This document shows positions 56,801 through 64,000 of a stretch of 64,000 bases of DNA, in pieces. The notes under the pieces were generated by a model. That model did no database searches and had not been told where the DNA came from. It was given only the letters and a program-made list of their open reading frames with translations. The DNA comes from Rhabdophis nuchalis. Taxonomy: Eukaryota; Chordata; Lepidosauria; Squamata; Natricidae. The stretch spans positions 83,515,215-83,579,214 of the forward strand of contig CM077646.1 of assembly GCA_039707465.1 (NCBI GenBank), read 5' to 3'. How positions within the stretch are numbered: the stretch's first letter is position 1; every line of letters starts with the position of its first letter. The position numbers were made by a program, and so were the translations under genes.

Positions 56801-57610
56801 ATTTTGCCCCACTATGTGGGGCATTTTCCCCCATTCACTCTCTGCCATAATCTCCTGTCAATACCCAAGCAAGCTTTAATTAATACAGTAAAGTTACTAG
56901 AGTTCTGTGATGAATTTGCCCCATTTAAACTTGGCAGTCAGGTTTCTTTTTCATTCCAATCCATATCTTGAACTAACAACTGAAAATCAGCAATATGCTA
57001 TCCCACAGATAATGCACTCCATCAGAGGCAAAGAAGCAATTCAGTCAAATCATCCAAACTAGCTTTTTAGAATGTTACACAATTGATATTTTTGTGAACT
57101 CCAGATTGTACTGTAGCAAAAGGGGAAGTTGTTCATTTTGGTCACCTAAAGGCAATAGGCCAATTATTGCTCATAATCAAGACCAATTGATGGGGAAATC
57201 CTTAAAGCTGAAGGTGGGTACTGAAATAATATTAGTGCATCTCTGGAGTTTCTTCTCAGGAAGCTGAAGAATACTCACTAATGTCTACATCACCAATGTA
57301 CTGCATAGATGTAGCTTCAATGATAATTATCCTTACCTAAATCAGAACAGTGGACAACTCTTAAATAGCATTGACATCCAAAGGGACATACTGGAAATAT
57401 GTCAACTGGTATCAAAGGTGCTCTGGTAGGAAAAAGGGAATTGTCATCTTTATCATCATCATCAACATCATCATTGTCGTTGTCGTCATCATCATCATCC
57501 AGATCTTCCATATCCATGAGCATTATATTCTTAAAGGTGAAGTATGAAGGCTTTTGGAAAGGCTTAGCAGAACTTAAGGCCACAAGGAGCAGGAGTATAT
57601 ATTCCTTCAT
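38903..57610 (-). CDS. ASPN: Asporin (class I small leucine-rich proteoglycan), seven coding exons
   Basis: Asporin is a secreted matrix protein of skeletal and connective tissue. In mammals it binds collagen, TGF-beta and calcium and moderates cartilage and bone formation. The exons 57337-57610, 51622-51734, 50965-51178, 48756-48866, 41552-41645, 39638-39776 and 38903-39100 all have GT donors and AG acceptors, keep phase, and give 380 codons plus stop, the length of human asporin. Features: signal peptide (about 1-15, [15 protein letters not shown]), Asp-rich tract (36-56), cysteine cluster C75-x3-C79-x-C81-x6-C88 (class I SLRP), leucine-rich repeats (about 100-330) and the C-terminal pair C333/C366. 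The Asp tract and exon-by-exon match to asporin separate it from decorin and biglycan. An acceptor (ttttag, exon starting 57629) just upstream of the ATG implies a non-coding first exon, which was not located. Confidence 0.95.
39203..39478. mobile_element. hAT-like non-autonomous DNA element in asporin intron 6
   Basis: The left end cagaggtcgtattca and the reverse complement of the right end (cagtggtgggattca) match at 12 of 15 positions, and gaaccggta occurs near both ends. The flanking 8 bases do not match well, so the insertion is old or the boundaries are slightly off. Numbering follows the coding exons. Confidence 0.65.
39638..39776 (-). CDS. ASPN: Asporin coding exon 6
   Basis: Encodes residues 269-315 ([17 protein letters not shown], then [19 protein letters not shown], then [11 protein letters not shown]). 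Acceptor cactag and donor CTACAG|gtaata. Confidence 0.95.
40637..40760 (-). mobile_element. CR1 LINE 3' end fragment in asporin intron 5
   Basis: The plus strand reads cagagttggaaggtatcttgg, gtccaacctcctgcttagg, aggaaaccctac and gttatccaacatcttcttaa, the reverse complement of the CR1 3' region, homologous to 29372-29480. Confidence 0.75.
41048..41297. mobile_element. hAT non-autonomous element with perfect 8-bp target duplication
   Basis: The ends cagaggtgggttcc and, reversed, cagggatgggtccc match at 11 of 14 positions. The 8-bp duplication gtgcaacc lies exactly outside both ends (41040-41047 and 41298-41305). The 8-bp duplication and the CAG-GGTGGG termini fit the hAT superfamily. The 250-bp body has no transposase. 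Confidence 0.85.
41552..41645 (-). CDS. ASPN: Asporin coding exon 5
   Basis: Encodes residues 238-268 plus two bases of Arg269 ([19 protein letters not shown], then [12 protein letters not shown]). Acceptor ttaacag and donor CAGAG|gtagaa. The preceding 7.1-kb intron carries the composite hAT/L2 insertion. Confidence 0.95.
42000..42135 (-). mobile_element. Possible L1 3'-end fragment
   Basis: Read on the minus strand, a pyrimidine-rich stretch is followed by aaagctttgaataaaaattaaaac and a G run. This resembles the AT-rich 3' UTR and tail of the L1-type copies here. There is no coding text and no target duplication, so the call is tentative. Confidence 0.3.
42916..42962. mobile_element. hAT-like element terminus fragment
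   Basis: Reads cagaggtggtattcagccag, then ctggagaaccggtag, the same terminus as the element at 39203. It is cut off by the adjoining DNA element at 42963. Confidence 0.5.
42963..43375. mobile_element. Non-autonomous DNA element with TIRs (TATAAGATGCACC type)
   Basis: The left end tttttcggactataagatgcacc and the reverse complement of the right end (ttttttggagtataagatgcacc) are inverted repeats of about 23 bp with three mismatches. A second subterminal block, gtataagacgcacc / gtgtataagacacacc, lies just inside. The body contains two inverted GC-rich blocks (gcctcccaaac..., cctccagg-agca). No transposase is present. The superfamily is not assigned. Confidence 0.65.
43930..44280. repeat. Three-copy tandem repeat inside the hAT element
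   Basis: The block cgtccagtgggtc begins at 43938, 44065 and 44201, giving periods of 127 and 136 bp. Each unit also has cactgaacgccgttccttcc and ctggaagtagcc. The units differ by small indels. Confidence 0.8.
44574..47648 (-). mobile_element. L2-clade LINE, copy 3 (5'-truncated)
   Basis: The 3' tip (ccgctctctctccccaaagg reversed, (ATA)n tail at 44574-44596) and the ORF match copies 1 and 2 closely. Homology stops at the reversed 'LQTVxCHNPRR' codons (47648), where a GAAA array begins, so the N-terminal about 130 codons and the 5' UTR are missing. It is inserted in the hAT element and runs in the same direction as asporin. Confidence 0.9.
44772..47648 (-). pseudogene. 5'-truncated L2 endonuclease/RT ORF, otherwise open
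   Basis: About 958 codons from TVKCHNPRR to the stop are uninterrupted. They include [42 protein letters not shown] and the C-terminal [10 protein letters not shown] block. The start codon and N-terminal segment are lost. The longer open frame that extends to 47900 is only translated GAAA repeat (a Leu/Ser/Phe run) and is not part of the protein. Confidence 0.85.
47649..47852. repeat. (GAAA)n microsatellite
   Basis: About 200 bp of gaaa and ga units, becoming purely gaaa from about 47778. It abuts the truncation point of the L2 copy. Confidence 0.95.
48756..48866 (-). CDS. ASPN: Asporin coding exon 4
   Basis: Encodes residues 201-237 plus one base ([17 protein letters not shown], then [20 protein letters not shown]). 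Acceptor ttgacag and donor AACG|gtatga. The 111-base length keeps phase 1. Confidence 0.95.
49111..49460 (+). mobile_element. tRNA-derived SINE with BovB-like 3' tail (Sauria-SINE type)
   Basis: An A box (tggctcagtggctaag, about 49115) and a B box (ggttcgaattcc, 49169-49180) mark the tRNA-like head. The 3' part (ccctaaagtcgggaacaacc, then gaggggaacctttactttta) matches the end of BovB/RTE LINEs, whose enzymes mobilise such SINEs. The flanks tatacacatga and tatacatga may be the target duplication. It lies in asporin intron 3 in antisense orientation. Confidence 0.8.
50447..50639. repeat. Long foldback: about 68-bp inverted repeat, 52-bp loop
   Basis: 50447-50515 and 50568-50639 are near-perfect reverse complements, sharing tagctgatgagagctaaata, cttgaaatagatctatac and tagtctcc, with one small 3-bp indel and a substitution. 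The loop contains, on the minus strand, agttcaaatccc, which resembles a tRNA B box. The foldback is therefore probably made of two SINE-derived 3' halves in opposite orientation. It is in asporin intron 3. Confidence 0.8.
50965..51178 (-). CDS. ASPN: Asporin coding exon 3
   Basis: Encodes residues 130-200 plus the first base of codon 201 ([17 protein letters not shown] ... [18 protein letters not shown] ... [10 protein letters not shown]), comprising several leucine-rich repeats. Acceptor attag and donor TTAG|gtaagt. Confidence 0.95.
51541..51568. repeat. (GT)n microsatellite
   Basis: About 13 uninterrupted gt units lie in asporin intron 1, about 50 bp from a splice donor (exon ends at 51622). 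Confidence 0.95.
51622..51734 (-). CDS. ASPN: Asporin coding exon 2
   Basis: Encodes residues 92-129 ([18 protein letters not shown], then [20 protein letters not shown]), the start of the leucine-rich repeats. Acceptor aaatag and donor TAC|gtaagc. The 113-base length restores phase 0. Confidence 0.95.
52000..53200 (-). mobile_element. Old L2 remnant in asporin intron 1
   Basis: Read on the minus strand, the text follows the L2 RT in order. About 52860-53030 gives a decayed 'QSGFRPG ... AFDTINH' stretch, 52665-52847 reads [12 protein letters not shown], about 52500-52560 matches the 'LxLNPxKTE' region, and lower coordinates match the C-terminal part. Frames are lost throughout. Confidence 0.65.
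53581..55063 (-). mobile_element. Internally deleted L2 derivative (5' UTR + 3' UTR, no ORF)
   Basis: On the minus strand the element starts with gcatgcgcgaagatggcgg and has a GC-rich 5' UTR resembling copy 2. It then has the ORF's first codons (ATG at 53954-53952, then the region of the L2 'RESPLSQV...RAHL...GFL' stretch). At about 53760 it passes directly into the L2 3' UTR (tttagcgcaggtttt, cctgtgcgccgccctgggtcc) and tail. About 3.1 kb, containing the endonuclease and RT, is missing. Both ends needed for transcription and 3' recognition are kept, so it looks like a non-autonomous derivative. A target duplication was not found. Confidence 0.8.
55043..55061 (-). promoter_or_regulatory. Conserved L2 5'-end module with YY1 core
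   Basis: The minus-strand text gcatgcgcgaagatggcgg holds a full AAGATGGCGG YY1-type core and an NRF1-like GCATGCGC. Function is inferred from motif and position only. Confidence 0.55.
55100..55640 (-). other. Unassigned segment with several open minus-strand frames
   Basis: Frames 55627-55439 (hydrophobic segment [19 protein letters not shown] followed by [19 protein letters not shown]) and 55407-55105 ([21 protein letters not shown]) look protein-like but are in different frames and have no family I recognise. They could be debris of an unnamed repeat or a processed pseudogene, or chance. Confidence 0.25.
56380..56561 (+). mobile_element. Very short L1 3'-end insertion with target duplication
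   Basis: The 13-bp duplication tttggccaggctg lies at 56367-56379 and 56562-56574. Between the copies are pyrimidine-rich 3' UTR sequence, ttatattaataaagatata and a poly-A run. It is a 5'-truncated L1 of about 180 bp, antisense to asporin, in the first coding intron. Confidence 0.85.
57337..57610 (-). CDS. ASPN: Asporin coding exon 1 (signal peptide, Asp tract, cysteine cluster)
   Basis: Encodes residues 1-91 plus the first base of Gly92. The ATG at 57610 begins MKEYILLLL. The donor reads TTAG|gtaagg with the exon ending at 57337. A splice acceptor 19 bp upstream of the ATG (AG at 57630-57631) leaves a short 5' UTR segment, 57611-57629, in the same exon. Confidence 0.95.
57443..57505 (-). repeat. 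ASPN: Asp-codon (GAT/GAC) repeat in asporin
   Basis: It encodes residues 36-56: D, L, six D, then D runs broken by N44, N46, V49 and K54. Human asporin has a purer, length-polymorphic Asp run at this place. The interruptions here would be expected to make the array more stable. The acidic tract is the proposed calcium-binding part of the protein. Confidence 0.9.
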
Positions 57611-57629
57611 ATTTGTAGAATACACACCC

Positions 57630-60600
57630 CTAAAACAAAACATAATGAGTGCCAAACAGAAAAATACCATCATTGATCTTGTAATTTCAGAAATATTAAA
57701 AAGAAGTGCCGTATATAAATGTATAGAATATAAATGTTAATTCATCTGTTGAGATTTTACCTGAGAACTAAGGTGGCTAAAATGTTTTATTTATGTGGAA
57801 TTATATTATATATATGAAAACCCTACAATTCTCTTAGAAACTTAACTTTTGAAATAAAGGATTTGATTGTTGCAGAGTACAGTACTCAGTCTGTATTGCC
57901 AGAATGATCAGTTTAGCCTTTAGAAATGAAATATTGTAGAAGCCTGGAAGGGAAATAAGGCTACTAAGCTGGAAAAGTTCCTATCCTACTCAGAATCCAG
58001 TCTGTTCTGTGTATAAAGAACCACATAGTTGAAAGATAATTGAATGGGGTCCCAGTTGTAAACTATAATCATTCACCCCAGGATTCTCCCAGAACACCAT
58101 CTACTTACGTAGTTTAATCTACATGGTACCAATGGCAGAATATAGTTCTATGCTATTAATTATTTATTTGTCATATCAATGTACTGTAGCTTAATTGAAA
58201 AGAGTTAAATCTGTGGTGAAAAGTGCTACAGTTTCCTTTCTCATTTCTGGCAGAATTTGCAAAGAAAAGAAAGGGCTTCTGCAACATTCCCATACTTAGT
58301 TAAGAATCCAGAAATGAGCTGTTAGAAAGCCCCCCCCCCCCCAAATCCCATGTTTTATTTTTTAATCCATGCTGTCCATAAAGAGAGTATAGAATTTTTC
58401 CAAGTATCAGTATTATATTGATTTGTTTTTAGTTTTTCTACCTCCCACCCCCACTTTTCCAAAACAGGAATATTTTGGAATTCTGGCATTTTGCCATTCC
58501 CCAGAATTTACCAAAAGCTAATAGATTAAAGTTCTACTTAGACCATCAGCTAGTTCCTTCAGGGATCTAAGATTCATGTAATCTGGATATTTTGTAGAAA
58601 ACTAGAGTTTCCGCTTTATAGTTTTATAGTTAAATAAAGTCACAGAGAACAGAAAATTCTTCATTCAAGTCATAAGAAATGATGGTAAAATAAATGCATC
58701 ATGGTCAAATATATATGTCTCAGTAATATGAATATGAGCTTTAAATTAAGGTGAGAAATAATTGAGATATAATTGTTTAAATTTCATAATAGAATAGTGG
58801 TTTGAGTTTTGCAACTGAAATTAATTACATTATTTTTTCTATACCTTGATAAGCAATGTAATTCTGTGTTCTCTATAATTTGGCTTGGTCACCTAATTAA
58901 AGCAGGCATGAGTGTGCACATATGAGTTCTTAGAGAAAAACTATATTTTGTGAGATTCTAGATGCCTATTGTGTCGAAAATTCTCAAAAACTGTCAAGTT
59001 GTCATATCTTAACATATTGATAGCATTTTAAAACATGGTTTTAGAAGAGTAGCTTAATGGCTGGATCTAGGCATTTCTTTTATGCCTTTACAGGATACTG
59101 CATCTTGTCTCCTGACACACACACACCCCTCTAAATGCATTGCATTGTTTGGAACTATGAAATTACCTAATGAAGCCCTGGATTTTTCTGAGCCAGTAAA
59201 ATGAAAACAAAGTGGGAAAGAATTCTATGAGCTACTATGAGCTACTAAAACTCTCAGTACTTTTTCATGAACTGTCTTTGCCCTGCACCCCCTAAGGATG
59301 CAGTGTATGATTATTTAGAATTAACTGGTTAAGGGAAACGACCGTCATGTCATTGTCATAACCACAGCACAAACTGTTATGGCAGTTTTAAGGCTGACAC
59401 ATCTGCTGTGGTGTATGTTGCCTGACCCAAGTTCACTTTGAACAACTATTTCTGTTATCTTGGCACCCTCTCTGACACATAGTGACATTTCCATTCCCTA
59501 CTCTTCCAAATCACTGCTATATTAATATCTTTTCATTTGTATTAGATCCATTTAATATTTAACTTTAATACCATCTCAGGTTTATCAATGACTGCATGTT
59601 TGGCAAGGGTATAGGGCAAAGCATAGGTTCCTCATGAGTAAATTAGTCTAATCTTAGGGCTTGTGCTTTACTATGGCAATTCTACTTCCAGATAACTGTA
59701 AGGTAGCAGGTTGCTTAACTTAAAAAAAGATTATTATTAAATTGTCTGAAAATGCACATTCAATGTTATAAAATATGTGTGTTCTACCTTGTGCCTTGTA
59801 TGGTAATCCTTTATATCCAACAGATCATTTGAATATTAATGGCTGCCAAGATTATATGAAATAAAATCCTGTCTTGAAGAAAGCATTGGTGATTTTGAAT
59901 AATATGAATCTAAGCCCTGGTTATAATTTCTTATTTAAATAATATATAATAAAAAATAATAATCTCAATAATAATTAAAGTATACCATTTAAATCAAGAG
60001 GGTGTCTGGAATTTCTGAATATTTTGTTTCTGCAGAGCAAGTCAGTAGAAAATGCTTTGATTCAGACTGCCAATGTGGCCAGAAATAATGTTACTAAGCT
60101 TTATTAATTATGTTCAATCAAAGAATTGGCCTGCTTAATATGAAATGCTAAAGACTTCATCTGCATGTAGCATAAGGCAGAAAGCTTTCTTGCCTAGTTT
60201 TGCCAGTACTCATATACCCTTACTTTAAAAGCATGAATATTTGTGAAGCCACATATTTATATGTGCTGACTTAACCTGAACATAGAATTTTATAAAATCA
60301 AATTTTCATTGAATATACATGAAATATGAGGAATTTCTGCTAGCATTCGTTTATAGAAATAAGCCCATTTGAGTTCAATGGCACTTCTAGGTAAGTGTTA
60401 CCTTGGTAGAATTACAGCATAAATGGTTTTCATCAGATACACAACTATTCTGTTTGATCAAATCAAACAGTCCAGATAGAATAATAAATTCACACAATGA
60501 TTTATAATGCATATTATTTCTTCACCTAATGGTTATTTTCTATATAATTATAGGCAGTTCATTCCACTTCTATGTTTCTGTTTTTTATATAGTAGAGGGC

Positions 60601-61460
60601 TCAGCTGATAGTGTAGGGGAGGCATTTTATGCAGACCTCCATTCTCTTTCATCCCTTAGGAAACTAAAGGATGGGGAGATTATGAATTGCTGAAAATATG
60701 GCTAAATACAAATACAGAGTCTGCAATTTACTTGCTTGACAGAAAGTTCTCTTTTATTCAGTAGGACTTAATTCTGAATAAACACACAAATAAATGATAT
60801 ATTTTTCTGTTCATAGTATAAAAGCAGTTAAATTACTGTGCAGTTAAATTTATATGCTGTAAAACATCAAACAGTATTTAAATACATTATTAATATTGAC
60901 AAAAGAATATTGCTTCATTAGAACATTGATGCATTAATAAAAAGTTTTTTTTTAAAAGACCTACCTTGCAAATGTGTCAAGTCCCTTAAAAATGCTCCAG
61001 CTATGAAAATTATTTCCACCTTGATAATTTATTTAAAAATTGAGTTTATAAAATTAACAGTAAATATTTTAAAGGGATTAAAAATCCCTTCAAAGGTCTT
61101 TTTCTTCCTGGCACCCTGGGTAATACTTGAATAAACTCCTTCTGTGGATTAGTCTATCTGAGCACTGAAGAATAACACTAAGAAAACTTGTTATTGCTCA
61201 TGTGTTTTTCATCACTACCTGTATCTGAGCCAAAACTTCTAGCTAACTCTAGACGTCTCAGCACAAGATGTGGTTAAATTTGAACGTGAATAATGGATGG
61301 CACAAAGCCAGTGCAAACCCTGGATGGTCCATTAAAGTCTGTTGTACAAGTACACACCTTATGAAAGAAAATATAGCATTTTCTTGTATGGCATTTTGAA
61401 ACGTGCTGTTTATCCAAAGCAATCTAACATCTTAATCCTAACTGCTTAAGAGACTAGTTT
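57630..61460. other. No gene seen upstream of asporin coding exon 1
   Basis: The non-coding first exon and promoter of asporin are expected on this side but could not be identified with confidence. There are short low-complexity runs, such as a C run at 58330-58342. The rest is unassigned. Confidence 0.4.
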
Positions 61461-61461
61461 A

Positions 61462-61562
61462 GTGGCAATTCCTAGTTGACCTTTGCTGATCCCGAAAGCT
61501 AAGCAAGATCAGATGTAGTTAGTACTTGGAGGGCAACCACCAGCTAATCCAAGACTGTAGAA
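61462..61562 (+). pseudogene. 5S rRNA-derived sequence (pseudogene or 5S-SINE head)
   Basis: The text tgatcccgaaagctaagcaa, then gttagtacttggagggcaacc matches the internal promoter half of 5S rRNA (TGATCTCGGAAGCTAAGCAG, GTTAGTACTTGGATGGGAGACC), with an end resembling the 3' side. Several substitutions, including in the box C region, make it unlikely to be a functional 5S gene. Confidence 0.75.
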
Positions 61563-63465
61563 GCTGAGAAACAATCCAAGAAGACAGTGAGAAATTGTTT
61601 CCATACTGCTGCCAGAAAATTACTTGAAGAAATTTTTATTTTTGTTTAAGAAGGGTATCTGTAAATATTTAAATGAATGAATTATAGATGATTCACATGC
61701 AGTAGAAAAAACGGGATAGAAAATTTTGTTTAGTAACAGGAAAAAAAACATTTATTTTAAAGACTGGTAAGGAGACTGTGATTATCAAATAGCGAAAGAA
61801 TGGCCGTTGGGTTGCATAACAATTTTCAGAAATACCTTTCCAAAAATGCAGTACAACTAAGTTTGATCCCTTACATATGAATGGTAAGAACTTCACCTTA
61901 TATTATTTTTACAATACAACAGAATTTTGGATATCTACCTTAATGTTTTGTATGAAAAGGCATATGTAATTCCTTTATCCTAATTATTTTAGCTATGCCA
62001 TCCATTTGCTTAAAAACATGCAGGCTTAGATCTCATGATATAGTCAGTTAATGTATTGAGGGGATTTTTTCAGAGCCATAAAGTCTTATCTTATGGCAAA
62101 AAAAGTTAGTAACTTAACTGCCATTACTATTATTTTAAAAAATATGGACATGCTTTGGATTTCCCAATGCATTAAGACCAAGAATGAAAGGAAATGCAGA
62201 GAGAGGCAAAGAAGAGTAGTGGTTGGCTCTAGTCTATGTTATAGATGTTCATGCACTGAAGATACATTGAAACATTTTATTTCAGGTAGGGACGTTCAAG
62301 AATGTTGATCTGTCTGCATAATATATGATTTTTGGAGTAACTGCAGATCATAAGATAGTTATCCTTCACCTTTTTATTCCAGATTTTGTAATGCACTTCT
62401 GAGATTAAAAAAGGTACCAGTAAATTAAAATATATATCTTAGAATAGATTAAAATTTGGTACTTGGAAAATTAAATAAGTAAATTAAGAAGAAATATCTA
62501 AAATGTATTTTTAAATAACTTTAATGCAGATATTTAAATTTCAAAGATGAAGTAAGGTACAAGAGATTTATGAAGAAAGAACACCACAGTAAAATCCAAG
62601 TTTGCTTCTATAAGAATAAATTAGAATTAGTTAGAGAAAGAGTAAGTCTCTCTTAAGCCATGTTTAACCTCCTGATAATTCTCTAAGTACTCTTGACATT
62701 TCTTGCAAGAATATAGAAATAAATTGCCATTATCCTATTTTAAGATGCCATTTCAACTTCTTAATCTAAATTGTACACTGTTATTTCCGGTTTATCTCCT
62801 TTGTCAGTATCAACTAGCTTATCTTTGGGTCAGCCACAAGAATCTTGCTTTTAAAGATATGCAATTTAAGATAAATGTAATTTTTCTAATGTCAGAACTT
62901 CAACACCAGTTTAAAATATTTAAGTTAGAAAATTTGGGAAGACCTATTAAATACATGTGTCTTGGTTTATCAAACTGATATTTTTAAAGAAGAGAACTGC
63001 TTTTTGAGGAATCTCTAATGTAAAAAATCTATATGTCAAAGCTGGCCTTCAAGATGGAACCTGAAGATCCAGTGCTCAATCCTGCCTTCATTAATAGCAC
63101 CATGCCAACTTGTTTTTGTACAATACCAATAGATTTTGTAATCATAGTCAATGGACTCCTTGGTATTCTTTTATTCCTTTTCTTTAAAAGCTCAAATTAT
63201 ATTAGCATTCCATTTATTAAGGCATGCTTCTGTGTAAACACTCTACAAAACATTTTTTCAATTGTTGTAAATTTATTATAATTTGAAAGCCAATAGAAAG
63301 GCCAAATGCTTTAATGCATGACATAATCTTTTAGCAATTTGCTTTGGCTTTGGTTTAGCCTAGTTTCTTTCATTCAATAGGACATTGGTATGTTGGATGG
63401 TTATGGAGTATTAATTTCAGTTCTATGTTTTTTTTAATCTTTCACTATTTGTAATGCTTTTTGTA
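61563..63465. other. No gene seen
   Basis: AT-rich unassigned sequence. The frames at 62093-62308, 62703-62978 and 63033-63281 have no recognisable domain, conserved motif or splice context. Confidence 0.5.
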
Positions 63466-63469
63466 TACA

Positions 63470-63700
63470 GGTAGCTCTTGTTTTTCACAAGGGTTTAGTT
63501 CCAGGCTAACAACTGCAAATAACATGTCTGCAAATAATGAGAGCTCTAACTAATGTTCTTTACACATGTGCAAAAAACTATGTCTCATAGTTTGTGCATG
63601 TGTAAAATGCAGAACACTCCAAAAATCTGCGAATGAAACCACACAGACAAAAATGAACCGAGGATACACAGAATCCTTTTCCATGAACAACAAGATCTGA
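63470..63700. mobile_element. Possible Tigger/pogo-like DNA element remnant
   Basis: It begins acaggtagctcttgtttttc with gggtttagttccaggctaac and aactgcaaataac blocks, and a later atctgcgaatgaaacc block reads similarly in the other direction. This resembles old pogo-type elements with 'gttccagg...aaccgcgaat' ends. The call is from a weak pattern only. Confidence 0.3.
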
Positions 63701-64000
63701 TCTATGTATGCCAATAACAGATACAAAAAGACATGGTTAATGAAACTGTAGATCAGAATTGCACAGTACTTTTTGATAGATATACTGCCTCTTAATACAA
63801 AACATTAGTTGGGAGATATAAAGAACTTTCTGTGGATTAAACATTTTTTAAAAATTCAAATATCCATCTAATTCAGTATCTAATTTCTGGCAACAACAAG
63901 TCAGTTGCTTCCAAGAAGCCCAAAATGTTTAATACTTCTAAAAAGCCATGAAAATTTCAACTGGATTTGTACAGTAATGAAAACTATATAGTTCACATTG

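Noticed and set aside
61210..61260. Candidate non-coding first exon of asporin (donor cag|gtagtg on the minus strand)
   Set aside because: Only the donor fits; no promoter element or conservation evidence, and similar donors occur by chance.
61462..61562. Functional 5S rRNA gene
   Set aside because: There are substitutions in the internal promoter and box C region, and no clear terminator or tandem context.
62093..62308. 71-residue Lys/Arg-rich frame
   Set aside because: No recognisable domain, no splice context and AT-rich noncoding surroundings.

Overview
The window looks like an intron-rich, repeat-rich vertebrate nuclear locus, most likely from a squamate reptile and plausibly a snake. 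The reasons are young L2-clade LINEs with CpG-rich 5' ends, CR1 and L1 fragments, a tRNA-derived SINE with a BovB-like tail, several hAT-type DNA elements, and one split gene with canonical GT/AG introns. There are no bacterial-type operons, CRISPR arrays or phage genes. I assigned families by reading the sequence; no database search was run.

The only host gene I can support is asporin (ASPN), a class I small leucine-rich proteoglycan, on the minus strand. Seven coding exons (57610 down to 38903) join in phase into a 380-residue protein with a signal peptide, an Asp-rich tract, the class I N-terminal cysteine cluster, leucine-rich repeats and the C-terminal cysteine pair. The non-coding first exon was not located. 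The other genes of the mammalian SLRP cluster (OMD, OGN, ECM2) are not visible here.

Left half (1-38.9 kb): simple repeats; an old CR1 copy split by a near-full-length L2 element with an intact 1093-codon ORF (about 1.2-5.8 kb); a second full-length L2 broken by a CpG-type nonsense change (11.1-15.7 kb); an R4/Dong-like LINE remnant (16.9-17.5 kb); an L1 ORF2 terminus (17.7-19.2 kb); a 2.06 kb L1-type element that has ORF1 but no ORF2 and is bounded by a 17-bp target duplication (22.4-24.5 kb); and assorted L2, CR1, L1 and DNA-element remnants.

Right half (38.9-64 kb): the asporin exons. Their introns hold two hAT elements with perfect 8-bp duplications, one of which carries a nested L2. They also hold a tRNA-SINE, a 190-bp foldback, an L2 copy that has lost its whole ORF but keeps both ends, and a tiny L1 insertion with its target duplication. 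Beyond asporin there is mostly unassigned sequence plus one 5S rRNA-derived fragment. The main points of interest are the non-autonomous LINE derivatives, the shared NRF1/YY1-like module at the L2 5' ends, and the readable order of nested insertions. I did not find a convincing new cellular system.
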